A stretch of DNA of 8,417 nucleotides, taken from contig JAIZWN010000643.1 in NCBI GenBank assembly GCA_020443945.1, forward strand, positions 1 through 8,417. The letters are read 5' to 3'. The notes below the pieces were generated by a model. It saw only the letters and a program-made list of their open reading frames with translations. It was not told the DNA's origin and did not search any database. Within the stretch, counting starts at the first letter, position 1, and each line of letters begins with the position of its first letter. The translations under genes were made by a program, and so were the position numbers. This DNA comes from Candidatus Thiosymbion ectosymbiont of Robbea hypermnestra. Its GTDB lineage: Bacteria; Pseudomonadota; Gammaproteobacteria; Chromatiales; Chromatiaceae. Shown here in pieces: positions 1-6,489 of the stretch.

Positions 1-10
1 AGAATTCTTC

Positions 11-30
11 GTGGCTTGGTGGCTTGGTGT
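11..30. repeat. Short tandem repeat, unit GTGGCTTG
   Basis: Two perfect head-to-tail copies of the 8-base unit GTGGCTTG occupy 11-18 and 19-26, followed by a partial third copy (GTGT). No open frame with coding character covers it. It may be the edge of a dispersed intergenic repeat cut off by the window start, but that is inference. Confidence 0.6.
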
Positions 31-118
31 GAGAACACGGAAGGCGGTGACCCACCGACAAGGGTATGGGTTTGCTGTATTTGATTTTCGGGGGATTCGG
101 TTAATTGAGAACGCCCCA

Positions 119-382
119 TAGTACCCCATTTCACCTTATTTTTTACCCTCTTAAGCCCCCCAACCGCGCCCAAGCGAGAGGAGAGCACCGAGCGAGAGAG
201 CCACGCCACGCCACGCCTAGCCTTGGCGCGGTTGGGGGGCTCCCTTCGGACGCAACGAGAAGCGACTATCCGCGTCGTTGCGCGAGCTTGCAATAGGGGT
301 GGCTATTCCTGCGCTCACGCGCCTCGCGGCTGGTCACTTCTCGCCGCGCTGAGAGCGAAAAATAAGGTGAAACGGGGCACTA
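119..382. mobile_element. MITE-like structured element with TA-flanked inverted termini
   Basis: Bases 121-150 and 351-380 form an imperfect inverted repeat, 25 of 30 pairs matching, with 21 of the outermost 23 matching. Each end is bordered by TA (119-120 and 381-382), as expected for a TA target duplication of the IS630/Tc1-mariner type. Inside are three further inverted pairs: a perfect 17-base pair (154-170 with 225-241), a perfect 8-base pair (251-258 with 275-282), and an 11-base pair with one mismatch (256-266 with 333-343). The tip of the 17-base arm holds three copies of CCACG (201-215) and two of AGCGAGAG (173-180, 191-198). No protein is encoded. A non-autonomous element (MITE) fits best. 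A long structured RNA or a composite of REP-like palindromes are alternatives. Confidence 0.55.
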
Positions 383-443
383 GGGAGAGGGGGAATCAAA
401 GCAAACGGTCCGCACAGCGGACCCTACAAATCTGTAATTTTGA

Positions 444-513
444 ATCCGCAGATTACGCAGATTTTCGCCGATGAAAAAACGCAAATCTGTGAAAATCGGC
501 GTAATCTGCGGAT
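444..513. repeat. 22-base inverted repeat pair, REP-like
   Basis: Bases 444-465 and 492-513 are inverted copies of each other over 22 positions, with one mismatch (459 against 498), and can fold into a long hairpin with a 26-base loop. An 8-base direct repeat AAATCTGT lies at 429-436 and 483-490. The core GCAGATTACGCAGATTTT resembles an intergenic palindromic repeat I recall from many bacterial genomes. It lies about 215 bases upstream of fabD and is not coding. It could act in mRNA stabilisation or be a relic of REP-type transposition, but nothing here decides that. Confidence 0.65.
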
Positions 514-727
514 AACCATGATGGTGAGGGAAGGTTTCTACGCCAAATCCCGGAAACCACAAAGCTAAGGCACCACCCTGTATTTCTTGCCCGTTGGCTT
601 GGTCACGGCTAACATGCGGCGCATTTTGGCGTCCCGCCGGCCCTTGCCGATTTTCCGGTAGCTTGTACCCGGATTGGTATCGGGGCGGGCGGCGATGGTT
701 CTTTTTGCAGCTTAGGGTACTGAAATT
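514..727. other. Upstream region of fabD, no gene seen
   Basis: Together with the repeats at 11-513 this completes a gene-free stretch of more than 700 bases. No convincing sigma-70 promoter pair was found. The ribosome binding site for fabD is probably AGGG at 714-717, ten bases before the ATG, which is a weak match. On the opposite strand a short basic reading frame (565-624) ends in this region but lacks support as a gene. Confidence 0.5.
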
Positions 728-1663
728 ATGGCAAGTATTTTGGCGATGTTCCCCGGCCAGGGGTCTCAATCCGTGGGCATGGGCAAGGCCCTGTGTGATG
801 AGTTCGAGGTGGCCCGCACTACCTTTGCGGAGGCCGAGAAGGTGTTGGGCTTCGAGCTCGGCGCGCTCTGTTTCGAGGGCCCGGAGGAGGAGCTGCGGCT
901 GACCGCCAATCAGCAACCGGCCATTCTTACGACCAGTGTCGCGGTCTGGCGCATTCTGATCAGCGAGACGGGCCTGCGTCCGACTTTGTTCGCGGGTCAT
1001 AGTCTGGGCGAGTATTCGGCCCTGGTGGCAGCCGGTAAGCTGGCGTTCGCGCGGGCGGTGGGGCTGGTGAGGATGCGTGGTCAGGCTATGCAGCGGGCCG
1101 TTCCGGAGGGAACCGGCGCCATGGCGGCGGTGATGGGGCTGGACCCGGAAACGCTGGGCGCGAAGTGCGCGACGGTGGAGCCAGATTTGGGCACGGTGGA
1201 GATCGTCAATTTCAATGGTCCGCAACAGCAGATTGTCTCGGGACACAAGGCGGCCGTGGAGGCCCTGGTCGCGGCCCTTGCCGACGAGAAGGTCCGCTGT
1301 ACGCCGCTGCCGGTATCCGCGCCTTTTCATTCCAGCCTGATGGCCCCGGCAAAGGCGGAGATGGCCCCCGAGCTGGAGGCTACGCCGCTGACCCCCACCG
1401 AGCATCCGGTCATCGCCAATCTGACCGGACGATTGGCGCAACCCTATGAAGTCGGGAATCTGATCGAGCAGATCGATAGCCCCGTGCTCTGGACCGATAC
1501 CTTGTCCACGGCCGTGGATGAGGGGTGCGATACCTTTTTCGAGATCGGTCCGGGTAAGGTCCTGTTCGGGCTCGCCAGAAAGGCCGTTCCCAGGGGCTCG
1601 AGAATCCTTCACAGCGACACCATCGCCAAGGCCATTACGGACGCCTGCGCCCTGGCCGATTGA
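728..1663 (+). CDS. fabD: Malonyl-CoA:ACP transacylase FabD
   Basis: This enzyme moves the malonyl group from malonyl-CoA to acyl carrier protein, supplying the extender unit for type II fatty acid synthesis in the cytosol. The 311-residue length matches the family (about 309 in E. coli). Visible motifs are the oxyanion-hole segment FPGQGSQ (residues 8-14), the nucleophile elbow GHSLGE with Ser92, Arg117 in RMRGQ, which binds the malonyl carboxylate, and catalytic His201 in APFHS. Gln248 in LIEQIDSPV probably corresponds to E. coli Gln250. The usual SPVRW is SPVLW here. The start is supported by family alignment (MASILAMFPGQG), although its ribosome binding site (AGGG, 714-717) is weak. The usual partners plsX, fabH, fabG and acpP are absent: the gene is preceded by repeats and followed by a 341-base gap. 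It may therefore be a second or displaced copy, or a transacylase serving a special pathway. Confidence 0.97.
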   Translation: MASILAMFPGQGSQSVGMGKALCDEFEVARTTFAEAEKVLGFELGALCFEGPEEELRLTANQQPAILTTSVAVWRILISETGLRPTLFAGHSLGEYSALVAAGKLAFARAVGLVRMRGQAMQRAVPEGTGAMAAVMGLDPETLGAKCATVEPDLGTVEIVNFNGPQQQIVSGHKAAVEALVAALADEKVRCTPLPVSAPFHSSLMAPAKAEMAPELEATPLTPTEHPVIANLTGRLAQPYEVGNLIEQIDSPVLWTDTLSTAVDEGCDTFFEIGPGKVLFGLARKAVPRGSRILHSDTIAKAITDACALAD

Positions 1664-2004
1664 TGTGCCGGGGGCGCGTCTGGTTTCACGACATTCCGCG
1701 CACGAGGGGCGTTACCGGCGACCAACCGCCGGCTTCCAGCGGCACGGTTTGCACCACCCAGGCGCAAAGGGCGTATGCAGTCGTGGCCTTACCCTCGCCC
1801 CCATAATCGCCCTGCATCGACCTCGCCGCGGCAAATTGCCGCCGTGGCCTCTTGCCCGTTACCGGAGTCGCCGCTAACATCGGCAGTCCATCCTGTTCGG
1901 CACGACTGAACCTTGCTTGGGGTTTTGCGTCGGAAGGCCCGCGCAACCCGAGCAACCGGCTGGAAAATACAACAATGTACAAAACCACCAGAGAGGAATG
2001 CACG
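1664..2004. other. Gene-free gap between fabD and glgP
   Basis: Neither strand shows coding that resembles a known family. A near-perfect palindrome with 7-base arms (1828-1834 with 1836-1842) and a weak bulged stem around 1732-1749 are the only structures noticed; neither is a clear terminator. I could not place a sigma-70 or sigma-54 promoter with confidence. The glgP reading frame stays open back to 1852, but the residues upstream of Met at 2005 do not look like phosphorylase sequence. Confidence 0.5.
1991..1998 (+). promoter_or_regulatory. Ribosome binding site deciding the glgP start
   Basis: The purine-rich GAGAGGAA ends six bases before ATG 2005, a strong Shine-Dalgarno match. It favours 2005 over the in-frame ATG at 1975 and the far upstream ATG at 1852, neither of which has a comparable site. 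Confidence 0.75.
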
Positions 2005-4515
2005 ATGGCGAAAGACGAGAAGAGCCAAATACTCTTGCCCAAGTCGTTGCTGATTACCGAACGTGAGTTGGGGATGGATGCCTCCAGCATCGCCGCCGAT
2101 ATGCGGCGCCATTTCAATCATACCCTGGGCTGCGACAAGCACTCGATCTCCGCCCACCATGTGTATGAGGCCCTGGTCATCGCCCTGCGGGACCGGCTGA
2201 TGGAGCGCTGGAAAAGCACCCACTATTCGTACCAGGACAAGCAGTGCAAGCGTACCCAGTATCTGTCGCTGGAGTTTCTGATGGGGCGCAGCCTCGGCAA
2301 TACTCTGCTGAATCTGGATATTCAGGGCGAGGTCGAGAAGGCGGTGAGCGCCCTGGGGTTGCAGCTCGAGGATGTGATGAAGGAGGAGCGCGACGCCGGC
2401 TTGGGCAACGGGGGATTGGGACGTCTGGCGGCCTGCTTCGTGGACAGCTGCGCCACCATGCAGCTGCCGGTGATGGGCCATTGTATCCGCTATGACTATG
2501 GGATCTTCAAGCAGCGCATCGAGCAGGGCGAGCAGGTGGAGCAACCGGATCACTGGCTCGCCTGCGGCAATCCCTGGGAGCTGGAGCGTACCGAATTCCA
2601 GCAACGGATCCGCTTCCGGGGGCGGGTGGAACGGGTCGACGAGGGCCAGGGGTTCCAGATGCGTTGGGTGGATACGGACGATGTGCTGGCGGTGCCCTAT
2701 GATATTCCGATCCCCGGCTACCGCAACGGCACCGTCAATACCCTGCGCGTGTGGAAGGCGGTCGCGGTGGAGGAGTTCGACCTGACCCAGTTCAACGCCG
2801 GCAATTACGCCGAGGCCGTCGCCGGGCGCATGCACGCGGAGAACATCAGTAAGGTCCTGTATCCGAACGACGCGAGCGAGAGCGGCAAGGAGCTGCGCCT
2901 GCGCCAGCAGTATTTCCTGAGCTCGGCCGCGCTCCAGGACGTGATGCGGCGCTGGTTGCGGGATAACAAGGGGGGGGACTTCTCCCGGTTTGCCGATAAG
3001 AACTGTTTCCAGCTCAACGATACCCACCCCGCGGTGGCGATCGCCGAGCTCATGCGCCTGCTGATGGACGAGCACGGCATGGAATGGGACGTGGCCTGGG
3101 AGATCACCACCCATTGCATGGCCTACACCAACCACACCCTGTTGCCCGAGGCCCTGGAGCGCTGGCCGGTGCGCATCTTCGGCGAATTGATGCCGCGGAT
3201 TCTGGACATCATCTTCGAGATCAATGCCCGCTTTTTGTCCGAGATCGCAAGCCACTGGCCGGGGGATACCGAGCGCCAGGCCCGCATGTCGATCATCGAG
3301 GAGGGCGGGGAGCCTCAGGTACGCATGGCGCACCTGGCCATCGTGGGCAGCTTCTCGGTCAACGGCGTCGCGGCGCTGCACACCAAGCTGTTGAAAGAAG
3401 GCTTGTTCAAGGACTTCTACGAGCTCTGGCCGCGGAAATTCAACAACAAGACCAACGGGGTCACCCCGCGCCGGTTCCTGGCGCTGTCCAATCCGGGCCT
3501 GAGCGAGCTCATTACCGAGACCCTGGGCACGGGCTGGGAGACCGATCTGACCAAGCTGAAGGACCTGCGGTCGAAGAGCGAGGACGGGGCCTTCCTGCGG
3601 CGCTGGCGAGAGGTCAAACGCCACAACAAAGAGCGCCTGGCCGCGATGGTGGAGCAGGACTGCGGCGTCAAGTGCGACCCGGATGCCCTGTTCGACGTGC
3701 AGGTCAAGCGGATCCACGAATACAAGCGCCAGCTGCTCAATGCGCTGCATGTGATCCATCTCTACGACCGCCTCAAACGGGGCGATACCGCCGACTGGAC
3801 GCCGCGTTGCGTCCTGATCGGGGGCAAGGCCGCGCCCGGCTACTGGCTCGCCAAACGCATCATCAAATTCATCAACAATGTGGCCGAGGTCATCAACAAG
3901 GATCCCGCGGTCGGCGATCTGCTGAAGGTAGCCTTCCTTCCCAACTACCGGGTCTCGGCGATGGAAATCATCGGGCCGGGCACCGATCTCTCGTCCCAGA
4001 TCTCCACCGCCGGCAAGGAGGCCTCCGGCACCGGCAACATGAAATTCATGATGAACGGCGCGGTCACCATCGGCACCCTGGACGGGGCCAACGTGGAGAT
4101 CCTCGAAGAAGTAGGCGAAGAAAACTTCTTCCTGTTCGGCCTCACGGAAGCTGAGGTCACGACCACCCGCAAGAACTACGACCCGGAACGGATCATCCGC
4201 GAGGACGAGGACCTGAGCCGCGTCATGCAGCTGCTCGACAGCGCCCACTTCAACCAATTCGAGCCCGGCTTCTTCGACGCCATCATCGGCTCCATGCGCA
4301 ACCCCGGCGATCCCTGGATGACCCTGGCCGACTTCCGTGGCTTCGTCGACGCCCAGCAACGGGCCGCACAGGCCTTCCGGGACCAGGACCGCTGGACCAA
4401 AATGAGCATTGTCAACACGGCCTGCTGCGCCCACTTCTCCAGCGACCGCACCATCGCCGACTACAACCGGGACATCTGGAAGCTCACCCCGGTCGCATCT
4501 GAAACTCCTTGTTGA
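2005..4515 (+). CDS. glgP: Glycogen/starch/alpha-glucan phosphorylase
   Basis: A PLP-dependent GT35 enzyme that phosphorolyses terminal alpha-1,4 bonds of glycogen or maltodextrin, releasing glucose-1-phosphate in the cytosol. The 836 residues are full length (E. coli GlgP 815). The motifs fall on the same numbers as in rabbit muscle phosphorylase: the LGNGGLGRLAACF loop at 133-145, NDTHP at 338-342 (Asp339, His341), phosphate-site Lys568, Arg569 and Lys574 in FDVQVKRIHEYKR, and PLP-bearing Lys680 in GTGNMKFMMNG, followed by TLDGANVEI. The C-terminal MSIVNTA and SSDRTIADY segments are intact. The N-terminal phosphorylatable serine peptide of the muscle enzyme is not present, as usual for bacterial enzymes, so control is probably by expression. 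It stands alone: no glgA, glgB, glgC or glgX lies next to it, though a PfkB-type sugar kinase lies 2.9 kb downstream. GlgP and MalP cannot be separated from sequence alone. Confidence 0.98.
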   Translation: MAKDEKSQILLPKSLLITERELGMDASSIAADMRRHFNHTLGCDKHSISAHHVYEALVIALRDRLMERWKSTHYSYQDKQCKRTQYLSLEFLMGRSLGNTLLNLDIQGEVEKAVSALGLQLEDVMKEERDAGLGNGGLGRLAACFVDSCATMQLPVMGHCIRYDYGIFKQRIEQGEQVEQPDHWLACGNPWELERTEFQQRIRFRGRVERVDEGQGFQMRWVDTDDVLAVPYDIPIPGYRNGTVNTLRVWKAVAVEEFDLTQFNAGNYAEAVAGRMHAENISKVLYPNDASESGKELRLRQQYFLSSAALQDVMRRWLRDNKGGDFSRFADKNCFQLNDTHPAVAIAELMRLLMDEHGMEWDVAWEITTHCMAYTNHTLLPEALERWPVRIFGELMPRILDIIFEINARFLSEIASHWPGDTERQARMSIIEEGGEPQVRMAHLAIVGSFSVNGVAALHTKLLKEGLFKDFYELWPRKFNNKTNGVTPRRFLALSNPGLSELITETLGTGWETDLTKLKDLRSKSEDGAFLRRWREVKRHNKERLAAMVEQDCGVKCDPDALFDVQVKRIHEYKRQLLNALHVIHLYDRLKRGDTADWTPRCVLIGGKAAPGYWLAKRIIKFINNVAEVINKDPAVGDLLKVAFLPNYRVSAMEIIGPGTDLSSQISTAGKEASGTGNMKFMMNGAVTIGTLDGANVEILEEVGEENFFLFGLTEAEVTTTRKNYDPERIIREDEDLSRVMQLLDSAHFNQFEPGFFDAIIGSMRNPGDPWMTLADFRGFVDAQQRAAQAFRDQDRWTKMSIVNTACCAHFSSDRTIADYNRDIWKLTPVASETPC

Positions 4516-4520
4516 TCCTG

Positions 4521-4540
4521 CCCGGCTCCCCCGCCGGGAG
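4521..4540 (+). terminator. GC hairpin right after glgP, weak terminator candidate
   Basis: Five bases after the glgP stop, CCCGGC (4521-4526) pairs with GCCGGG (4533-4538) around a 6-base loop. An alternative pairing is CTCCC (4526-4530) with GGGAG (4536-4540). No T-run follows, so intrinsic termination is uncertain. It may instead protect the mRNA 3' end. Confidence 0.35.
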
Positions 4541-4559
4541 GGTGTCGCAACAGATCGCC

Positions 4560-4621
4560 CTTACCCCCTCGCTGGAAAGGGTGTCGCCTTTGGCGACACC
4601 CTCCTGGGGGTGGGGGGTAAG
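4560..4621 (+). repeat. Nested hairpin downstream of glgP
   Basis: An inner perfect 11-base stem (4578-4588 with 4592-4602) closes on a TTT loop and is enclosed by a perfect 9-base outer stem (4560-4568 with 4613-4621). The inner arm repeats GGGTGTCGC, also seen at 4540-4548, so the structure partly arises from local duplication. It could terminate or stabilise glgP transcripts, but no T-tract follows. A dispersed palindromic repeat is the other reading. Confidence 0.6.
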
Positions 4622-4685
4622 CTCGGGTGGGAACAGAGCCGGCCGGGGCAAATTTCCGATAGCCTCGACCGTCCGTGTCCACCAA

Positions 4686-4702
4686 GCCGGCAGGATGCCG
4701 GC
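4686..4702. repeat. REP-like hairpin GCCGGCA-N3-TGCCGGC
   Basis: A perfect 7-base stem (4686-4692 with 4696-4702) with loop GGA. This compact palindrome, followed by GTTCCCAG, resembles dispersed extragenic palindromes I recall from GC-rich proteobacteria. Copy number in this genome cannot be seen from one window. Confidence 0.6.
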
Positions 4703-4753
4703 GTTCCCAGCCCGTCAGGCGAAGCGGTTCGGGGTCACCATTACCCTGGGGGC

Positions 4754-4770
4754 GCCGCCTTCCAGGCGGC
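4754..4770. repeat. REP-like hairpin GCCGCCT-N3-AGGCGGC
   Basis: A perfect 7-base stem (4754-4760 with 4764-4770) with loop TCC. It has the same size and geometry (7+3+7) as the hairpin at 4686-4702, 52 bases upstream, but a different sequence. The two may be the halves of one composite repeat. Confidence 0.6.
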
Positions 4771-4784
4771 AAACGACCCGTAGA

Positions 4785-4818
4785 GGCGTGCCCCCGGGCC
4801 GACCGACGGCGTGCCCCC
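4785..4818. repeat. Direct repeat GGCGTGCCCCC, two copies
   Basis: Two identical 11-base copies at 4785-4795 and 4808-4818, 23 bases apart start to start, on the same strand. They lie between the paired hairpins and the palindrome at 4848-4859. They could be iterons for a regulator or a duplication scar. Confidence 0.5.
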
Positions 4819-4847
4819 ACAACCCGAGATTCCCCACCGTGGGCCGA

Positions 4848-4859
4848 TACCGATCGGTA
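4848..4859. promoter_or_regulatory. Perfect 12-base palindrome, possible operator
   Basis: TACCGATCGGTA is self-complementary and sits 49 bases before the chosen GTG start of the cassette, a plausible place for a dimeric repressor or activator. No promoter hexamers could be placed confidently next to it, so the role is inferred from position and symmetry only. Confidence 0.35.
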
Positions 4860-4908
4860 CGAGGCCTGTTCCCTGGAGCGGACAGGACGGCATAACCTTG
4901 ACAAATTC

Positions 4909-5673
4909 GTGATCCTTATACGCAAAGACCAGCTGGAGGCCTTCCGGCAAACGGCGCTTCACCGCTTTGAAGAAGAGCTGGTTGCCCATAGTCGGGACTT
5001 TGCGCCGGAGCTTAGCAAAATCATCGGCGAAGAGCGGCTCCGGTCGGCAATTCGCGCGGCGATGACGCGCGCGAATCGCTATGGCTTCACCAACCGCGGT
5101 CCACTACGGCTGTTCGTCGAGATGATGTTCTTATTCGGCAGCGCCTTCGATACCGATCCCCAATACCCCTGGGCGGCCAGGATTCTGCTCGCGTCATCCG
5201 ATCAAATGCAACGGGCGGAACGGCTCTATGAACAGGTCCTCGATTACCAGGAAAAGGTCTCGGGAGCCGAAGCCGTCAATACGTTCGAGGCGCTACGGAG
5301 GTTATCCTTTCTGGCTCGTCATCCACTGACCGACACGATCGATGGCCTCGAAGCGGATCCGCTCCAGCAAATGAGGGAGGTCTTCCCGCAAAAGGCCGCC
5401 TATCTCGGTAACGAAGCACTCCGGGCGCTCGTTCAAGAAGGCTGTGCCGTAGCACGACAGGCACATTTCTCCACCGCACGCGCCTCTACCCTCATCGTCG
5501 CATTGATGTACGCCTTCGGGCACGGTTGTGTGAATGACCCCCTTTATCCCTGGATTGCCAATACATTGCAGGATGAGCGCATCCTCGATCCGGCGGCGCG
5601 CGCCGCTCGCCTGGAGCGAAAGGCCCTGACCTGGCTCGATCAGGTGCTTGCGAACTCGTCAAGGGCACCTTGA
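4909..5673 (+). CDS. Two-repeat protein of a T6SS/polymorphic-toxin-associated type
   Basis: I chose the GTG at 4909, giving 254 residues starting MILIRKDQLEAFRQ. The frame stays open upstream to 4675, but that part translates palindromic repeats into low-quality sequence. No good ribosome binding site precedes 4909. The N-terminus, a short strand followed by a charged helix ending in VAHSRDFAP, resembles uncharacterised proteins I recall beside T6SS and polymorphic-toxin genes; this is recognition by memory, not a search. Residues 31-93 and 158-220 align without a gap at 19 of 63 identities, sharing an FG-x5-DP-x-YPW signature (FG 76-77 and 203-204, YPW 86-88 and 213-215), so the protein is an internal duplication. 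No signal peptide or membrane helix is seen. Its stop codon lies in a hairpin, 33 bases before the metallopeptidase gene, which implies one transcript. An adaptor or chaperone role for that neighbour is inferred. Confidence 0.72.
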   Translation: MILIRKDQLEAFRQTALHRFEEELVAHSRDFAPELSKIIGEERLRSAIRAAMTRANRYGFTNRGPLRLFVEMMFLFGSAFDTDPQYPWAARILLASSDQMQRAERLYEQVLDYQEKVSGAEAVNTFEALRRLSFLARHPLTDTIDGLEADPLQQMREVFPQKAAYLGNEALRALVQEGCAVARQAHFSTARASTLIVALMYAFGHGCVNDPLYPWIANTLQDERILDPAARAARLERKALTWLDQVLANSSRAP

Positions 5674-5690
5674 AAAATTCAAGGTCCCCT
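5662..5690 (+). repeat. Intercistronic hairpin over the stop codon
   Basis: Bases 5662-5674 pair with 5678-5690 over 13 positions, with one C-C mismatch, around an AAA loop. The left arm contains the TGA stop (5671-5673) of the preceding gene. There is no T-run after it. It could be a partial terminator, an RNase processing site or a block to ribosome entry that lowers expression of the toxin-like gene behind it. Confidence 0.6.
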
Positions 5691-5706
5691 CAAGTGGAAC
5701 GCGAGC

Positions 5707-6408
5707 ATGACCTGGGAGAGAAAACCCACGCCACCCTATGCGAACAGGGGCGCAAGGCCCGCCGACGCCATCGTCGAGAAATGCTGCCCTCCGGCAGTGA
5801 CAACGGGCCTGGGCGATACCGTCGACCGGGCGCTTGCAAAATGCCCGAAATTCGCGCGGAATCTTCAGCAATTAAAGGATAGTGGCTGGAAATTCCTGTA
5901 TGGGCCAAAAGGTAAAGGCAGCTTTTGTAATAGGGAGAATACGAGAATTTTTATTGACGGCAAGCATAAAGGACATACGGCGCGGGTTGTCGGGGTCCTG
6001 GCCCATGAATCGGGACACGCTCTCTATGGGAAACCCGCGGAGATCCCACCCGACGGCTTGACCAGGGAGGAATATGTCGCCAGGAATGTAAATCTACATC
6101 TCAAGGACGAAGGCGAGGCCGTATTGACGAATCTCGACATGAGAAGGTGCCTCGCCGCGAATGACGGTATGGATATACCCATATTCGGCAGGCAGGCCTC
6201 CGCCTACAAAAAAATTGCCGCTCAATATCCTGATAGCAAAGACAGAGACGAAGCCAGACAGAACATCGCCGACCTCTTCGGCGACCGGGAGTATCCCAGT
6301 ACGGAGCCGACGCAAACCTACCGTGAGTATTATGGGAGACCTTACCAGTCCCGCTATGACAGACTTCAGATGATCCGGAAGATGAAACGCAGAAGCGGAC
6401 GCGGGTAA
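5707..6408 (+). CDS. HExxH zinc metallopeptidase, polymorphic-toxin type
   Basis: A 233-residue protein whose core reads as a zinc peptidase. HESGH at 100-104 supplies His100, Glu101 and His104, and DEGEA at 134-138 offers the third ligand (Glu135, or possibly Glu137). Around it are conserved-looking segments: CPKFARNLQQLKDSGW (46-61), YGPKGKGSF (65-73), an IFIDG strand (81-85), AYKKIAAQYP and TYREYYG near the C-terminus. From memory this pattern matches a metallopeptidase domain found as the C-terminal tip of RHS, hemagglutinin and PAAR toxins; no search was possible. Here it stands almost alone: only about 40 residues precede the domain, with no signal peptide, PAAR repeat or membrane helix. 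ATG 5707 has a modest ribosome binding site (GTGGAA, 5694-5699). The likely role is an interbacterial effector delivered by machinery encoded elsewhere, with the lipoprotein after it as immunity. A housekeeping peptidase is possible but less likely. Confidence 0.83.
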   Translation: MTWERKPTPPYANRGARPADAIVEKCCPPAVTTGLGDTVDRALAKCPKFARNLQQLKDSGWKFLYGPKGKGSFCNRENTRIFIDGKHKGHTARVVGVLAHESGHALYGKPAEIPPDGLTREEYVARNVNLHLKDEGEAVLTNLDMRRCLAANDGMDIPIFGRQASAYKKIAAQYPDSKDRDEARQNIADLFGDREYPSTEPTQTYREYYGRPYQSRYDRLQMIRKMKRRSGRG

Positions 6409-6472
6409 ATCCATATTCCCGGAGTGGAGCCCGAATTTCAGGTTGCCAGGTGAGTCGGGGTTTCCGGCCAGC

Positions 6473-6480
6473 GAGAGGAG
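6473..6480 (+). promoter_or_regulatory. Strong ribosome binding site before a 22-codon ORF
   Basis: GAGAGGAG is the best Shine-Dalgarno match in the cassette. It lies nine bases before GTG 6490 but 74 bases before the lipoprotein ATG at 6555, so it points to translation of the small upstream frame. Confidence 0.5.
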
Positions 6481-6489
6481 AACCGAACC

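Noticed and set aside
565..624. Short basic - strand frame (19 codons, open further upstream) ending TGKKYRVVP
   Set aside because: Looks somewhat protein-like, but has no start with a ribosome binding site and no recognised family; at most a gene remnant.
380..1612. 410-codon open frame on the - strand opposite fabD
   Set aside because: It is a mirror of fabD codon bias and runs on through the upstream repeats; rich in Arg, Gln, His and Gly with no recognisable domain.
1896..1918. Possible sigma-54 promoter (GGCAC ... TTGC) upstream of glgP
   Set aside because: The spacing between GG and GC is about 14 bases instead of the required 10.
1852..2004. 51-residue N-terminal extension of GlgP
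   Set aside because: Not phosphorylase-like, and a strong ribosome binding site sits directly before ATG 2005.
3084..4154. 356-codon + strand frame inside glgP
   Set aside because: Out-of-frame shadow of glgP with low-complexity Arg/Gly/Ala/His sequence.
1789..4434. 881-codon open frame on the - strand opposite glgP
   Set aside because: It lies almost wholly antisense to a certain glycogen phosphorylase gene, its composition (rich in His, Gln, Leu, Ala) is what GC-rich codon bias produces on the opposite strand, and it resembles no protein family.
4675..4908. In-frame extension of the first cassette protein by 78 residues
   Set aside because: The extension translates palindromic repeats and gives Arg/Pro-rich sequence with no family resemblance; the family-like N-terminus begins at the GTG at 4909.
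4898..4920. TTGACA at 4898-4903 as a -35 box
   Set aside because: The nearest -10-like sequence (TATACG, 4917-4922) is only 13 bases away, and both fall at or inside the chosen start of the first cassette gene.
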